Shown here in pieces: positions 1 to 11,398 of a stretch of 64,000 bases of DNA (positions within the stretch are counted from its first letter, which is position 1; every line of letters begins with the position of its first letter). The notes under the pieces were generated by a model that was given only the letters and a program-made list of their open reading frames with translations, was not told the origin of the DNA and ran no database searches. The DNA is from Anaspis maculata (Eukaryota; Arthropoda; Insecta; Coleoptera; Scraptiidae). Location: positions 24,908,377 through 24,972,376 of the forward strand of contig OX421968.1 of assembly GCA_949128115.1 (NCBI GenBank), written 5' to 3'. The position numbers were made by a program, and so were the translations under genes.

Positions 1-950
1 TGTTAAGCAAAAGAGCTGATGGAGTCATGAAAATCACCATGTGGATTCACAATTCAATGCTTGTTAGGCTAAAACAAACCGCGTCTGAATATTTCCAGTC
101 TTCCCTGAAAAATTCTGGAATTAGTGGTCAGTTTCATGAAAATTGACATTTTTCGGTAGATTAGTGATTTTTCAAGATATTCGAGTGAAACTCGGTAATT
201 TCATGAAGATTGAAGTCAAAAATGAAATGCTGTGTGTTACCATCGTTTCCATCGACCATCTTCGGAGAATTTGGCCGTTAACTGTTTTTCTTCTCATTGT
301 CCGGTGGTTAGCGGTACCAACCTCGCACTTTTGAGTACAGCATTGAGACTTTGGCACAGTTAAAGTACATACCTATTATCTATACCTTACTTCCATGAAG
401 TGGTGCCCAGATGGTACTACTTGCAGACGCCGTATACAGGGTGTTGAATAATGCAAAAAATCCTACTTTTCCACCAGAATTCTAATTTTTTGCATTATTC
501 AACACCCTGTGTACGGCGTCTGCGAGTAGTGTCGTGTCATCTGAGCACCACTCTCTAAAAGAAAAGTAAGGTATGTACTTCAACTGTGCCAAGTCTCAAT
601 GCTGTACTCAAAAGTGCAAGGTTGGTACCGTTAACCACCGGACAATGAAAAGAAAAACAGTTGACTGTCAAATTTTTCGAAAATAGTAGATGAGGACGAT
701 GGTAACACACGGCATTCCATTCTTGACTTCACTCCTCATCTCGCTCCTCATGGAACTTCCGAGTTTTACTCGAATAGTTTGAAAAATCAGTGATTTATTG
801 AAAAATATCAATTTTCATTAAACTGATCACTAATTTCAGGATTTTTCAGCAACGCCTGAGGATATTGAGACGCGGTTTGTTTTATCTCAACAAGCATTGT
901 ATTGTGAATCTACATGGTGACTTTCATGACTCCAACTCTTTTGGTTAACA
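1..950. repeat. Large imperfect inverted repeat (foldback element)
   Basis: The left arm (1-461) and right arm (485-950) are imperfect reverse complements around a 23-bp spacer (462-484). The innermost ~37 bp of each arm match almost perfectly (ATGCAAAAAAT at 451-461 against ATTTTTTGCAT at 485-495, then the CACCCTGT-containing stretch). The outer ends also match: TGTTAAGCAAAAGAG at the window start mirrors CTCTTTTGGTTAACA ending at 950. Arms differ by scattered substitutions and small indels, so the palindrome is old or diverging. The left arm may continue beyond the window. No transposase is visible; short frames inside (143-334 and 172-357) are chance. It could be a foldback or MITE-like transposon, or an inverted duplication of part of one. 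The family is not recognised. Confidence 0.8.
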
Positions 951-956
951 AGTTGG

Positions 957-1122
957 AATTTTTGCATTATTGAACACCCTGTATACAGCGTCTGCAAGTA
1001 GTGCCATATGGGCACCACTTCTTGAAAGTAAGGTATAGGTATGTACTTCAACTGTACCAAATCTCAATGCTGTACTCAAAAGGGCAAGGTTTGTATAGAG
1101 TATGCCCGTTAACCACCGGAAT
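957..1122. repeat. Truncated third copy of the foldback arm
   Basis: This stretch repeats 485-650 in direct orientation: it begins with the same TTTTTGCATTATT / ACACCCTGT core and ends with the shared GTTAACCACCGG. It resembles the reverse complement of the left arm at least as closely as the right arm (for example the GGGCACCACTTC segment). It stops before the outer half of the arm. It abuts the end of the foldback at 950 with only six bases between. Confidence 0.75.
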
Positions 1123-1176
1123 GATTTTTCTATTTTTGTAGTCCGAGATAGCTATGGAAAAAAATAAAATTTTGAT

Positions 1177-1291
1177 CATGATGTCGGTTCTACACATTTT
1201 TGAAACTTTGCCAACTCGAAGCTAGTACCTTTAGTAACTTATATACAAAAAATCATGAATGTGTAGTACCGACCGAGGTACCGACATCATG
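1177..1291. repeat. Short interrupted hairpin
   Basis: CATGATGTCGGT (1177-1188) is perfectly complementary to ACCGACATCATG (1280-1291), and inside it TACACATT (1191-1198) pairs with AATGTGTA (1258-1265). A duplicate of the ACCGAC motif sits at 1268-1273. The hairpin lies between the foldback remnants and the satellite and could be a small MITE-like remnant. Nothing else is recognisable in 1123-1325. Confidence 0.6.
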
Positions 1292-1781
1292 GGGGCCCGA
1301 AACTACCTTTAGTTCGATTGTATCCTTTTTCATTTTGGATCTATCCAAAAACGAAACCACAACAATGCTACCTTTTCTGCATCTACATTGGACATAAAAA
1401 CTCCGAAATTCTGAATAAAAACAAATTTTTACTTATTTCTTGTTTGTGAAATGAAATCCAGAGAAACTACCTGTCCGTCAAGAGGCTTTGACTTGATCGA
1501 TGAATTTTAAGTAAACATCAAATTATTTTGCCTTAGTCACTATCACGGCGACCGTATTGGTCAGCAGAAACCTCGGCAGAAACAACTGAAGAATGCCATG
1601 TTGCCGAAGTTTGATTTCCAGATAATTTTTCTTCATTTCGTCTCGCTAAGAGCCCATCATAACGCGACACTTTGTCCCATGTCGCGCTAAGAACTAATTC
1701 TGTACACTCAAAGCGCGACACGGCTCAACGAAAGCAAAACTGTGAATTTGGAATAAGAACGTGATAAAGATAAATTTTTCA

Positions 1782-1799
1782 TTTTGGATCTATCCAAAA
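1782..1799. other. Conserved 18-bp dyad in the satellite monomer (example copy)
   Basis: TTTTGGATCTATCCAAAA is a palindrome with 8-bp arms around a central CT. It recurs once per monomer, and I found it unchanged in every monomer I checked across the window. A protein dimer could bind such a site, but no binding protein is known from this sequence. It also lies at the left boundary of the array. Confidence 0.7.
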
Positions 1800-2111
1800 A
1801 CGAAACCACAACAATGCTACCTTTTCTGCATCTACATTGGACATGAAAACTCCGAAATTCTGAATAAAAACAAATTTTTACTTATTTCTAGTTTGTGAAA
1901 TGAAATCCAGAGAAACTACCTGTCCGTCAAGAGGCTTTGACTTGATCGATGAATTTTAAGTAAACATCAAATTATTTTGCCTTAGTCACTATCACGGCGA
2001 CCGTATTGGTCAACAAAAACCTCGGCAGAAACAACTGAAGAATGCCATGTTGCCAAAGTTTGATTTTCAGATAATTTTTCTTCATTCCGTCTCGCTAAGA
2101 GCCCATCATAA

Positions 2112-2169
2112 CGCGACACTTTGTCCCATGTCGCGCTAAGAACTAATTCTGTACACTCAAAGCGCGACA
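2112..2169. other. Three CGCGACA boxes forming two competing hairpins (example monomer)
   Basis: CGCGACA (2112-2118) pairs with TGTCGCG (2129-2135) over a 10-nt loop. The same central arm extended to TGTCGCGCT (2129-2137) pairs with AGCGCGACA (2161-2169), a perfect 9-bp stem over a 23-nt loop. The box thus occurs three times per monomer in alternating orientation. It is a CpG-rich patch in an AT-rich monomer. Most copies keep it; some have TGTCGTGC (for example near 3911, 4809, 30051, 50539, 59070), as expected from CpG loss. Function is unknown. Confidence 0.7.
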
Positions 2170-2430
2170 CGGCTCAACGAAAGCAAAACTGTGAATTTGG
2201 AATAAGAACGTAATAAAAATGAATTTTCCATTTTGGATCTATCCAAAAACGATACCACATCAATGTTATCTTTTCTGCATCTACATTGGACATGAAAACT
2301 CCGAAATTCTGAATAAAAACAAATTTTTACTTATTTCTAGTTTGTGAAATGAAATCCAGAAACACTACCTGTCCGTCAAGAGGCTTTGACTTGATCGATG
2401 AATTTTAAGTAAACATCAAATTATTTTGCC

Positions 2431-3313
2431 TCAGTCACTATCACGGCGACCGCATTGGTCAGCAGAAACCTCGGCAGAAACAACTGAAGAAAGCCATGTT
2501 GCCAAAGTTTGATTTTCAGATAATTTTTCTTCATTCCGTCTCGCTAAGAGCCCATCATAACGCGACACTTTGTCCCATGTCGCGCTAAGAACTAATTCTG
2601 TACACTCAAAGCGCGACACGGCTCAACGAAAGCAAAACTGTGAATTTGGAATAAGAACGTGATAAAGATAAATTTTTCATTTTGGATCTATCCAAAAACG
2701 AAACCACAACAATGCTACCTTTTCTGCATCTACATTGGACATGAAAACTCCGAAATTCTGAATAAAAACAAATTTTTACTTATTTCTAGTTTGTGAAACT
2801 ACCTGTCCGTCAAGAGGCTTTGACTTGATCGATGAATTTTAAGTAAACATCAAATTATTTTGCCTTAGTCACTATCGCGGCGACCGTATTGGTCAGCAGA
2901 AACCTCGGCAGAAACAACTGAAGAATGCCATGTTGCCGAAGTTTGATTTTCAGATAATTTTTCTTCATTCCGTCTCGCTAAGAGCCCATCATAACGCGAC
3001 ACTTTGTCCCATGTCGCGCTAAGAACTAATTCTGTACACTCAAAGCGCGACACGGCTCAACGAAAGCAAAACTGTGAATTTGGAATAAGAACGTGATAAA
3101 GATAAATTTTTCATTTTGGATCTATCCAAAAACGAAACCACAACAATGCTACCTTTTCTGCATCTACATTGGACATGAAAACTCCGAAATTCTGAATAAA
3201 AACAAATTTTTACTTATTTCTAGTTTGTGAAATGAAATCCAGAGAAACTACCTGTCCGTCAAGGGGCTTTGACTTGATCGATGAATTTTAAGTAAACATC
3301 AAATTATTTTGCC
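2431..3313. repeat. Satellite block carrying the 15-bp deletion (copy 1)
   Basis: Compared with the standard monomer, 15 bp are missing between GAAA repeats, leaving a single GAAA at 2795-2798. The same deletion occurs at 49871-49874. Both copies are preceded by a monomer with CCGCATTGG, contain TATCGCGGCG in the deleted monomer, and are followed by GTCAAGGGGC. Two independent deletions would not share these neighbours, so this is a duplicated block. Confidence 0.8.
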
Positions 3314-6300
3314 TTAGTCACTATCACGGCGACCGTATTGGTCAGCAGAAACCTCGGCAGAAACAACTGAAGAATGCCATGTTGCCAAAGTTTGATTTTC
3401 AGATAATTTTTCTTCGTTCCGTTTCGCTAAGAGCCCATCATAACGCGACACTTTGTCCCATGTCGCGCTGAGAACTAATTCTGTACACTCAAAGCGCGAC
3501 ACGGCTCAACGAAAGCAAAACTGTGAATTTGGAATAAAAACGTGATAAAGATAAATTTTTCATTTTGGATCTATCCAAAAACGATACCACATTAATGTTA
3601 CCTTTTCTGCATCTACATCGGACATGAAAACTCCGAAATTCTGAATAAAAACAAATTTTTACTTATTTCTTGTTTGTGAAATGAAATCCAGAGAAACTAC
3701 CTGTCCGTCAAGAGGCTTTGACTTGATCGGTGAATTTTAAGTAAACATTGAAATATTTTGCCTTAGTCACTATCACGGCGACCGTATTGGTCAGCAGAAA
3801 CCTCGGCAGAAACAACTGAAGAATGCCATGTTGCCAAAGTTTGATTTTCAGATAATTTTTCTTCGTTCCGTCTCGCTAAGAGCCCATCATAACGCGACAC
3901 TTTGTCCCATGTCGTGCTAAGAACTAATTCTGTACACTCAAAGCGCGACACGGCTCAACAAAAGCAAAACTGTGAATTTGGAATAAGAACGTGATAAAGA
4001 TAAATTTTTCATTTTGGATCTATCCAAAAACGAAACCACAACAATGCTACCTTTTCTGCATCTACATTGGACATGAAAACTCCGAAATTCTGAATAAAAA
4101 CAAATTTTTACTTATTTCTAGTTTGTGAAATGAAATCCAGAGAAACTACCTGTCCGTCAAGAGGCTTTGACTTGATCGATGAATTTTAAGTAAACATCAA
4201 ATCATTTTGCCTTAGTCACTATCACGGCGACCGCATTGGTCAGCAGAAACCTCGGCAGAAACAACTGAAGAAAGCCATGTTGCCAAAGTTTGATTTTCAG
4301 ATAATTTTTCTTTATTCCGTCTCGCTAAAAGCCCATCATAACGCGACACTTTGTCCCATGTCGCGCTAAGAACTAATTCTGTACACTCAAAGCGCGACAC
4401 GGCTCAACGAAAGCAAAACTGTGAATTTGGAATAAGAACGTGATAAAGATAAATTTTTCATTTTGGATCTATCCAAAAACGAATCCACAACAATGCTACC
4501 TTTTCTGCATCTACATTGGACATGAAAACTCCGAAATTCTGAATAAAAACAAATTTTTACTGATTTCTAGTTTGTGAAATGAAATCCAGAGAAACTACCT
4601 GTCCGTCAAGAGGCTTTGACTTGATCGATGAATTTTAAGTAAACATCAAATTATTTTGCCTTAGTCACTATCACGGCGACCGTATTGGTCTATAGAAACC
4701 TCGGCAGAAACAACTGAAGAATGCCATGTTGCCAAAGTTTGATTTTCAGATAATTTTTCTTCATTCCGTCTCGCTAAGAGCCCATCATAACGCGACACTT
4801 TGTCCCATGTCGTGCTAAGAACTAATTCTGTACACTCAAAGCGCGACACGGCTCAACAAAAGCAAAACTGTGAATTTGGAATAAGAACGTGATAAAGATA
4901 AATTTTTCATTTTGGATCTATCCAAAAACGAAACCACAACAATGCTACCTTTTCTGCATCTACATTGGACATGAAAACTCCGAAATTCTGAATAAAAACA
5001 AATTTTTACTTATTTCTAGTTTGTGAAATGAAATCCAGAGAAACTACCTGTCCGTCAAGAGGCTTTGACTTGATCGATGAATTTTAAGTAAACATCAAAT
5101 CATTTTGCCTTAGTCACTATCACGGCGACCGCATTGGTCAGCAGAAACCTCGGCAGAAACAACTGAAGAAAGCCATGTTGCCAAAGTTTGATTTTCAGAT
5201 AATTTTTCTTTATTCCGTCTCGCTAAAAGCCCATCATAACGCGACACTTTGTCCCATGTCGCGCTAAGAACTAATTCTGTACACTCAAAGCGCGACACGG
5301 CTCAACGAAAGCAAAACTGTGAATTTGGAATAAGAACGTGATAAAGATAATTTTTTCATTTTGGATCTATCCAAAAACGAAACCACAACAATGCTACCTT
5401 TTCTGCATCTACATTGGACATGAAAACTCCGAAATTCCGAATAAAAACAAATTTTTACTTATTTCTAGTTTGTGAAATGAAATCCAGAGAAACTACCTGT
5501 CCGTCAAGAGGCTTTGACTTGATCGATGAATTTTAAGTAAACATCAAATTATTTTGCCTCAGTCACTATCACGGCGACCGTATTGGTCAGCAGAAACCTC
5601 GGCAGAAACAACTGAAGGAAGCCATGTTGCCAAAGTTTGATTTTCAGATAATTTTTCTTTATTCCGTCTCGCTAAGAGCCCATCATAACGCGACACTTTG
5701 TCCCATGTCGCGCTAAGAACTAATTCTGTACACTCAAAGCGCGACACGGCTCAACAAAAGCAAAACTGTGAATTTGGAATAAGAACGTGATAAAGATAAA
5801 TTTTTCATTTTGGATCTATCCAAAAACGAAACCACAACAATGCTACCTTTTCTGCATCTACATTGGACATGAAAACTCCGAAATTCTGAATAAAAACAAA
5901 TTTTTACTTATTTCTAGTTTGTGAAATGAAATCCAGAGAAACTACCTGTCCGTCAAGAGGCTTTGACTTGATCGATGAATTTTAAGTAAACATCAAATTA
6001 TTTTGCCTCAGTCACTATCACGGCGACCGTATTAGTCAACAGAAACCTCGGCAGAAACAACTGAAGAATGCCATGTTGCCAAAGTTTGATTTTCAGATAA
6101 TTTTCCTTTATTCCGTCTCGCTAAAAGCCCATCATAACGCGACACTTTGTCCCATGTCGCGCTAAGAACTAATTCTGTACACTCAAAGCGCGACACGGCT
6201 CAACAAAAGCAAAACTGTGAATTTGGAATAAGAACGTGATAAAGATAAATTTTTCATTTTGGATCTATCCAAAAACGAAACCACAACAATGCTACCTTTT

Positions 6301-7861
6301 CTGCATCTACATTGGACATGAAAACTCCGAAATTCTGAATAAAAACAAATTTTTACTTATTTCTAGTTTGTGAAATGAAATCCAGAAACACTACCTGTCC
6401 GTCAAGAGGCTTTGACTTGATCGATGAATTTTAAGTAAACATCAAATTATTTTGCCTCAGTCACTATCACGGCGACCGTATTAGTCAACAGAAACCTCGG
6501 CAGAAACAACTGAAGAATGCCATGTTGCCAAAGTTTGATTTTCAGATAATTTTTCTTCATTCCGTCTCGCTAAGAGCCCATCATAACGCGACACTTTGTC
6601 CCATGTCGCGCTAAGAACTAATTCTGTACACTCAAAGCGCGACACGGCTCAACGAAAGCAAAACTGTGAATTTGGAATAAGAACGTAATAAAGATGAATT
6701 TTCCATTTTGGATCTATCCAAAAACGATATCACATCAATGTTACCTTTTCTGCATCTACATTGGACATGAAAACTCCGAAATTCTGAATAAAAACAAATT
6801 TTTACTTATTTCTAGTTTGTGAAATGAAATCCAGAAACACTACCTGTCCGTCAAGAGGCTTTGACTTGATCGATGAATTTTAAGTAAACATCAAATTATT
6901 TTGCCTTAGTCACTATCACGGCGACCGTATTGGTCAGCAGAAACCTCGGCAGAAACAACTGAAGAATGCCATGTTGCCGAAGTTTGATTTTCAGATAATT
7001 TTTCTTCATTCCGTCTCGCTAAGAGCCCATCATAACGCGACACTTTGTCCCATGTCGCGCTAAGAACTAATTCTGTACACTCAAAGCGCGACACGGCTCA
7101 ACGAAAGCAAAACTGTGAATTTGGAATAAGAACGTGATAAAGATAAATTTTTCATTTTGGATCTATCCAAAAACGAAACCACAACAATGCTACCTTTTCT
7201 GCATCTACATTGGACATGAAAACTCCGAAATTCTGAATAAAAACAAATTTTTACTGATTTCTAGTTTGTGAAATGAAATCCAGAGAAACTACCTGTCCGT
7301 CAAGAGGCTTTGACTTGATCGATGAATTTTAAGTAAACATCAAATTATTTTGCCTTAGTCACTATCACGGCGACCGTATTGGTCTATAGAAACCTCGGCA
7401 GAAACAACTGAAGAATGCCATGTTGCCAAAGTTTGATTTTCAGATAATTTTTCTTCATTCCGTCTCGCTAAGAGCCCATCATAACGCGACACTTTGTCCC
7501 ATGTCGCGCTAAGAACTAATTCTGTACACTCAAAGCGCGACACGGCTCAACGAAAGCAAAACTGTGAATTTGGAATAAGAACGTTGTAGCGTTCCAAATG
7601 GTTTACCTGATCCTATAAGTAATTTCAGAATTGTGATGTAGCCGGCCCGGTCCAGCAACAGTGGAGATGGCTGGGTTCAATAATGGTAAAATAAGGCGCC
7701 ACGGATTTGTTCGGCACACCACCTGAGAATTACCTACCTGTTAATCCAAATACGACAAATCCGAACCTGTATCAAAGTCGGATCGAGTAAGGCAAAAACC
7801 AAAAAAAGAAAAAGGGGAAAACTAACAGTACCAACAAAGGTTTTACAGTCAAGGTCGGGGC

Positions 7862-7867
7862 TTTATT
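7862..7867 (-). terminator. Candidate poly(A) signal in solo LTR 1
   Basis: TTTATT on the plus strand is AATAAA in the element's sense, 283 bases before the LTR's downstream end. It is the only such hexamer I found on that strand of the LTR. It recurs at the same offset in all LTR copies. Confidence 0.45.
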
Positions 7868-8016
7868 AACAATAATTCAAGTCGATTGAACAATATAAAA
7901 AAAATTGCAACAATAGTTTAAAATTCGAATGCAACAGTGAAACTACAATGACTACGAGAATATATTAAACAAATTATAAACAACTGAAAAGCAACAATAG
8001 TGTAGTAGACTTAACT

Positions 8017-8081
8017 GAATCGAATCGAACCGAACCGAATCGAATCAAATCGAATCGAATCGAATCGAGCTGAATCAAATC
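8017..8081. repeat. Degenerate GAATC pentanucleotide microsatellite inside the LTR
   Basis: About 13 units of GAATC with variants GAACC, AAATC and GAGCT. The same tract with the same unit order sits in the other LTRs at 11831-11895, 15645-15709, 19459-19523 and 26751-26815. No length change among the five copies suggests they were homogenised or duplicated recently. Confidence 0.85.
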
Positions 8082-8824
8082 TCAAAACGGCGGTAAGGGT
8101 GACGTGAAACTGCGCAAAGTAAATATTTTTTTAAATGCAAACAACGATGGGTGACTACAAAATATTTAAAAAAATAAAAAGTTGAATTTTATGACAGCGA
8201 GAAAACAACAAGTTATCAAGTTAAACTACAAAATGAACCATTCAAAATGACAAAATATGAACGAAATATCACAAGTGAGCAATATTTAAATGACTAGTGA
8301 GATTTAATGAATCGCGACGACCAGAGGTTTTTCCTGCTACTTCAAAAATTTAAAATTTGCTACGGTTGGTCGTAGATTTAGAGTTTCACAGCTGTGCAAT
8401 CTAACTCTATGATTTTAAAAGCAATAAAAAAAATACCTGAACAAACGGATTTGGGTTTTAGAAAAATAAATGAAACAAACGCAAACTATGAAGTACGAGG
8501 AATGGTTTGGTCTTACCTTGTCAATAAATAATCTACGCTCTTGCTTAAAAATTCAAAAAGGTTCACTAGGTGTGATCATAAAAAGGGCAATTCTGCAGTT
8601 TTAACTCTATTATTACTTCGTTCTTCTTTCTTCGTTTCTCATGCAATTCAAATCGCCGTATTTCAGGTCGTAGGTGTAGTTATAATGTATGCGCTAACGC
8701 AACCTTAAAATCGAATGTCAACTTCCGTTATATTTTGCAACGTATCAAGCGCCAAAGTTACAGCTCTACGTTCCCAAACAATCGAACAAATCGGGTAGAA
8801 GCTACGTAACGGAATTCTACAATT

Positions 8825-8868
8825 AAAGTAGAAACTGGAAAGTGGAAACTGGAAAGTAGAAAGCCTGG
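8825..8868. repeat. Short tandem repeat in the LTR (14-bp unit, three copies)
   Basis: AAAGTAGAAACTGG (8825-8838), AAAGTGGAAACTGG (8839-8852) and a 16-bp variant ending CCTGG (8853-8868) lie in tandem, and are repeated at the same offset in the other LTRs. In the element's sense they fall in the probable U3 and could be enhancer-like boxes, but this is a guess. Confidence 0.65.
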
Positions 8869-9598
8869 AAAAGAAAGTAAGTAGGTATGAAGCACGAAAT
8901 TATACGAAAATACCAAAAAACCAAAATCGAACAAGAAGAGAGAAATACCTGGAGGTGTTGGTCGGCTTTTTAAGAGTCTTTTAAATGCGTTCGAAGTATA
9001 GATCCGACATACAGTCGCTCGAATTTCTTCCCAACGGACAATAAATTCGATAATTCTCGACGTTCGTTTTCAATCCGAAACTAGTTCGCTCTTCGTCAAC
9101 AACAAACAATTCAAAAATATTCCAAATATCCAAATATTAATTTCTGAAGCTCGTTGACGGAGAAATTTAACGAAACGTTCGAGTTCTTCGACAGTGCAAA
9201 AAAGAATCCATCTCAAACTTCTTTTTCGCGATAGCTACCTACTTGATAAAAAACTCTACAAGAAAATCTGGTGTGCTTCGAAACGGAGTGATAAACCTGC
9301 CTAAATAAATTACACGAATATTCCATGTCAAAATGGCGTCGACTGTTGTTTGTAAACAAACATACCTTTGCAGATTTTAACTAACGCACGGCATTTTCAG
9401 ACTAGGCGATAAGAAGTGAGCACCAAATGTACAACAAAATGCGAACCACGGTCGAGGCGTAGGTACATTTCAACTCTCGCGTCGAGCACAGTATAGTGAA
9501 GTTATATTTCAACTAAATCAAAACAAATCAAAATATGCGGAGAAAATCAAGAGACAAGAATCATTGGAAGCACCCTGGAATGAAAAATGAACATTACA

Positions 9599-11398
9599 AC
9601 GTAATAAAGATGAATTTTCCATTTTGGATCTATCCAAAAACGATATCACATCAATGTTACCTTTTCTGCATCTACATTGGACATGAAAACTCCGAAATTC
9701 TGAATAAAAACAAATTTTTACTTATTTCTAGTTTGTGAAATGAAATCCAGAAACACTACCTGTCCGTCAAGAGGCTTTGACTTGATCGATGAATTTTAAG
9801 TAAACATCAAATTATTTTGCCTTAGTCACTATCACGGCGACCGTATTGGTCTATAGAAACCTCGGCAGAAACAACTGAAGAATGCCATGTTGCCAAAGTT
9901 TGATTTTCAGATAATTTTTCTTCATTCCGTCTCGCTAAGAGCCCATCATAACGCGACACTTTGTCCCATGTCGCGCTAAGAACTAATTCTGTACACTCAA
10001 AGCGCGACACGGCTCAACGAAAGCAAAACTGTGAATTTGGAATAAGAACGTAATAAAGATGAATTTTCCATTTTGGATCTATCCAAAAACGATATCACAT
10101 CAATGTTACCTTTTCTGCATCTACATTGGACATGAAAACTCCGAAATTCTGAATAAAAACAAATTTTTACTTATTTCTAGTTTGTGAAATGAAATCCAGA
10201 AACACTACCTGTCCGTCAAGAGGCTTTGACTTGATCGATGAATTTTAAGTAAACATCAAATTATTTTGCCTTAGTCACTATCACGGCGACCGTATTGGTC
10301 AGCAGAAACCTCGGCAGAAACAACTGAAGAATGCCATGTTGCCGAAGTTTGATTTTCAGATAATTTTTCTTCATTCCGTCTCGCTAAGAGCCCATCATAA
10401 CGCGACACTTTGTCCCATGTCGCGCTAAGAACTAATTCTGTACACTCAAAGCGCGACACGGCTCAACGAAAGCAAAACTGTCAATTTGGAATAAGAACGT
10501 GATAAAGATAAATTTTTCATTTTGGATCTATCCAAAAACGAAACCACAACAATGCTACCTTTTCTGCATCTACATTGGACATGAAAACTCCGAAATTCTG
10601 AATAAAAACAAATTTTTACTGATTTCTAGTTTGTGAAATGAAATCCAGAGAAACTACCTGTCCGTCAAGAGGCTTTGACTTGATCGATGAATTTTAAGTA
10701 AACATCAAATTATTTTGCCTTAGTCACTATCACGGCGACCGTATTGGTCTATAGAAACCTCGGCAGAAACAACTGAAGAATGCCATGTTGCCAAAGTTTG
10801 ATTTTCAGATAATTTTTCTTCATTCCGTCTCGCTAAGAGCCCATCATAACGCGACACTTTGTCCCATGTCGCGCTAAGAACTAATTCTGTACACTCAAAG
10901 CGCGACACGGCTCAACGAAAGCAAAACTGTGAATTTGGAATAAGAACGTGATAAAGATAAATTTTTCATTTTGGATCTATCCAAAAACGAAACCACAACA
11001 ATGCTACCTTTTCTGCATCTACATTGGACATGAAAACTCCGAAATTCTGAATAAAAACAAATTTTTACTGATTTCTAGTTTGTGAAATGAAATCCAGAGA
11101 AACTACCTGTCCGTCAAGAGGCTTTGACTTGATCGATGAATTTTAAGTAAACATCAAATTATTTTGCCTTAGTCACTATCACGGCGACCGTATTGGTCTA
11201 TAGAAACCTCGGCAGAAACAACTGAAGAATGCCATGTTGCCAAAGTTTGATTTTCAGATAATTTTTCTTCATTCCGTCTCGCTAAGAGCCCATCATAACG
11301 CGACACTTTGTCCCATGTCGCGCTAAGAACTAATTCTGTACACTCAAAGCGCGACACGGCTCAACGAAAGCAAAACTGTGAATTTGGAATAAGAACGT
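9599..11398. repeat. Satellite block, four monomers (HOR unit 1)
   Basis: Four complete 449-bp monomers plus the duplicated ACGT lie between solo LTRs 1 and 2. The second monomer has the private change ACTGTCAATTTGG where other monomers have ACTGTGAATTTGG, which tags this HOR unit. Confidence 0.95.

Larger units (their letters stand above)
1326..7584. repeat. 449-bp satellite array, first block (about 14 monomers)
   Basis: Tandem monomers recur every 449 bp: CATTTTGGAT starts at 1331, 1780 and so on. The only length exception here is one 434-bp copy with a 15-bp deletion near 2798. The array begins at or beside the TTTTGGAT dyad and is cut at 7584 by a solo LTR. Variants let monomers be classed: GTCAGCAG, GTCTATAG or GTCAACAG near the middle; GAATGCC, GAAAGCC or GGAAGCC next; and CTAAGAGCCC or CTAAAAGCCC later. 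Monomers at about 6008 and 6457 share the TTAGTCAACAG variant. No protein-coding gene is supported in the array. Confidence 0.97.
7585..9598 (-). mobile_element. Solo LTR 1 of the Ty3/Gypsy element
   Basis: This 2,014-bp LTR starts TGTAGCG, ends CATTACA and is flanked by ACGT on both sides (7581-7584 and 9599-9602), a 4-bp target duplication. It has the same length as, and no difference I could find from, both LTRs of the complete element at 19027-28332, which sets its orientation as minus. The internal region is absent, the usual result of recombination between the two LTRs of one element. It holds no substantial ORF. A frame starting with ATG at 9535 runs out into satellite DNA and is not a gene. 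Confidence 0.95.

Noticed and set aside
1533..1721. A 62-codon minus-strand frame repeated in about 70 satellite monomers.
   Set aside because: It starts at GTG and has no internal methionine. The differences among monomers nearly all change the residue (A/T, E/K, L/S, H/L, S/P, Y/C), and several monomers carry stops in it. It persists because the monomers are nearly identical, not through protein selection.
9535..9738. A 67-codon plus-strand frame crossing from the LTR end into the satellite.
   Set aside because: It spans the insertion junction, is antisense to the element, and recurs only because the junction was duplicated.
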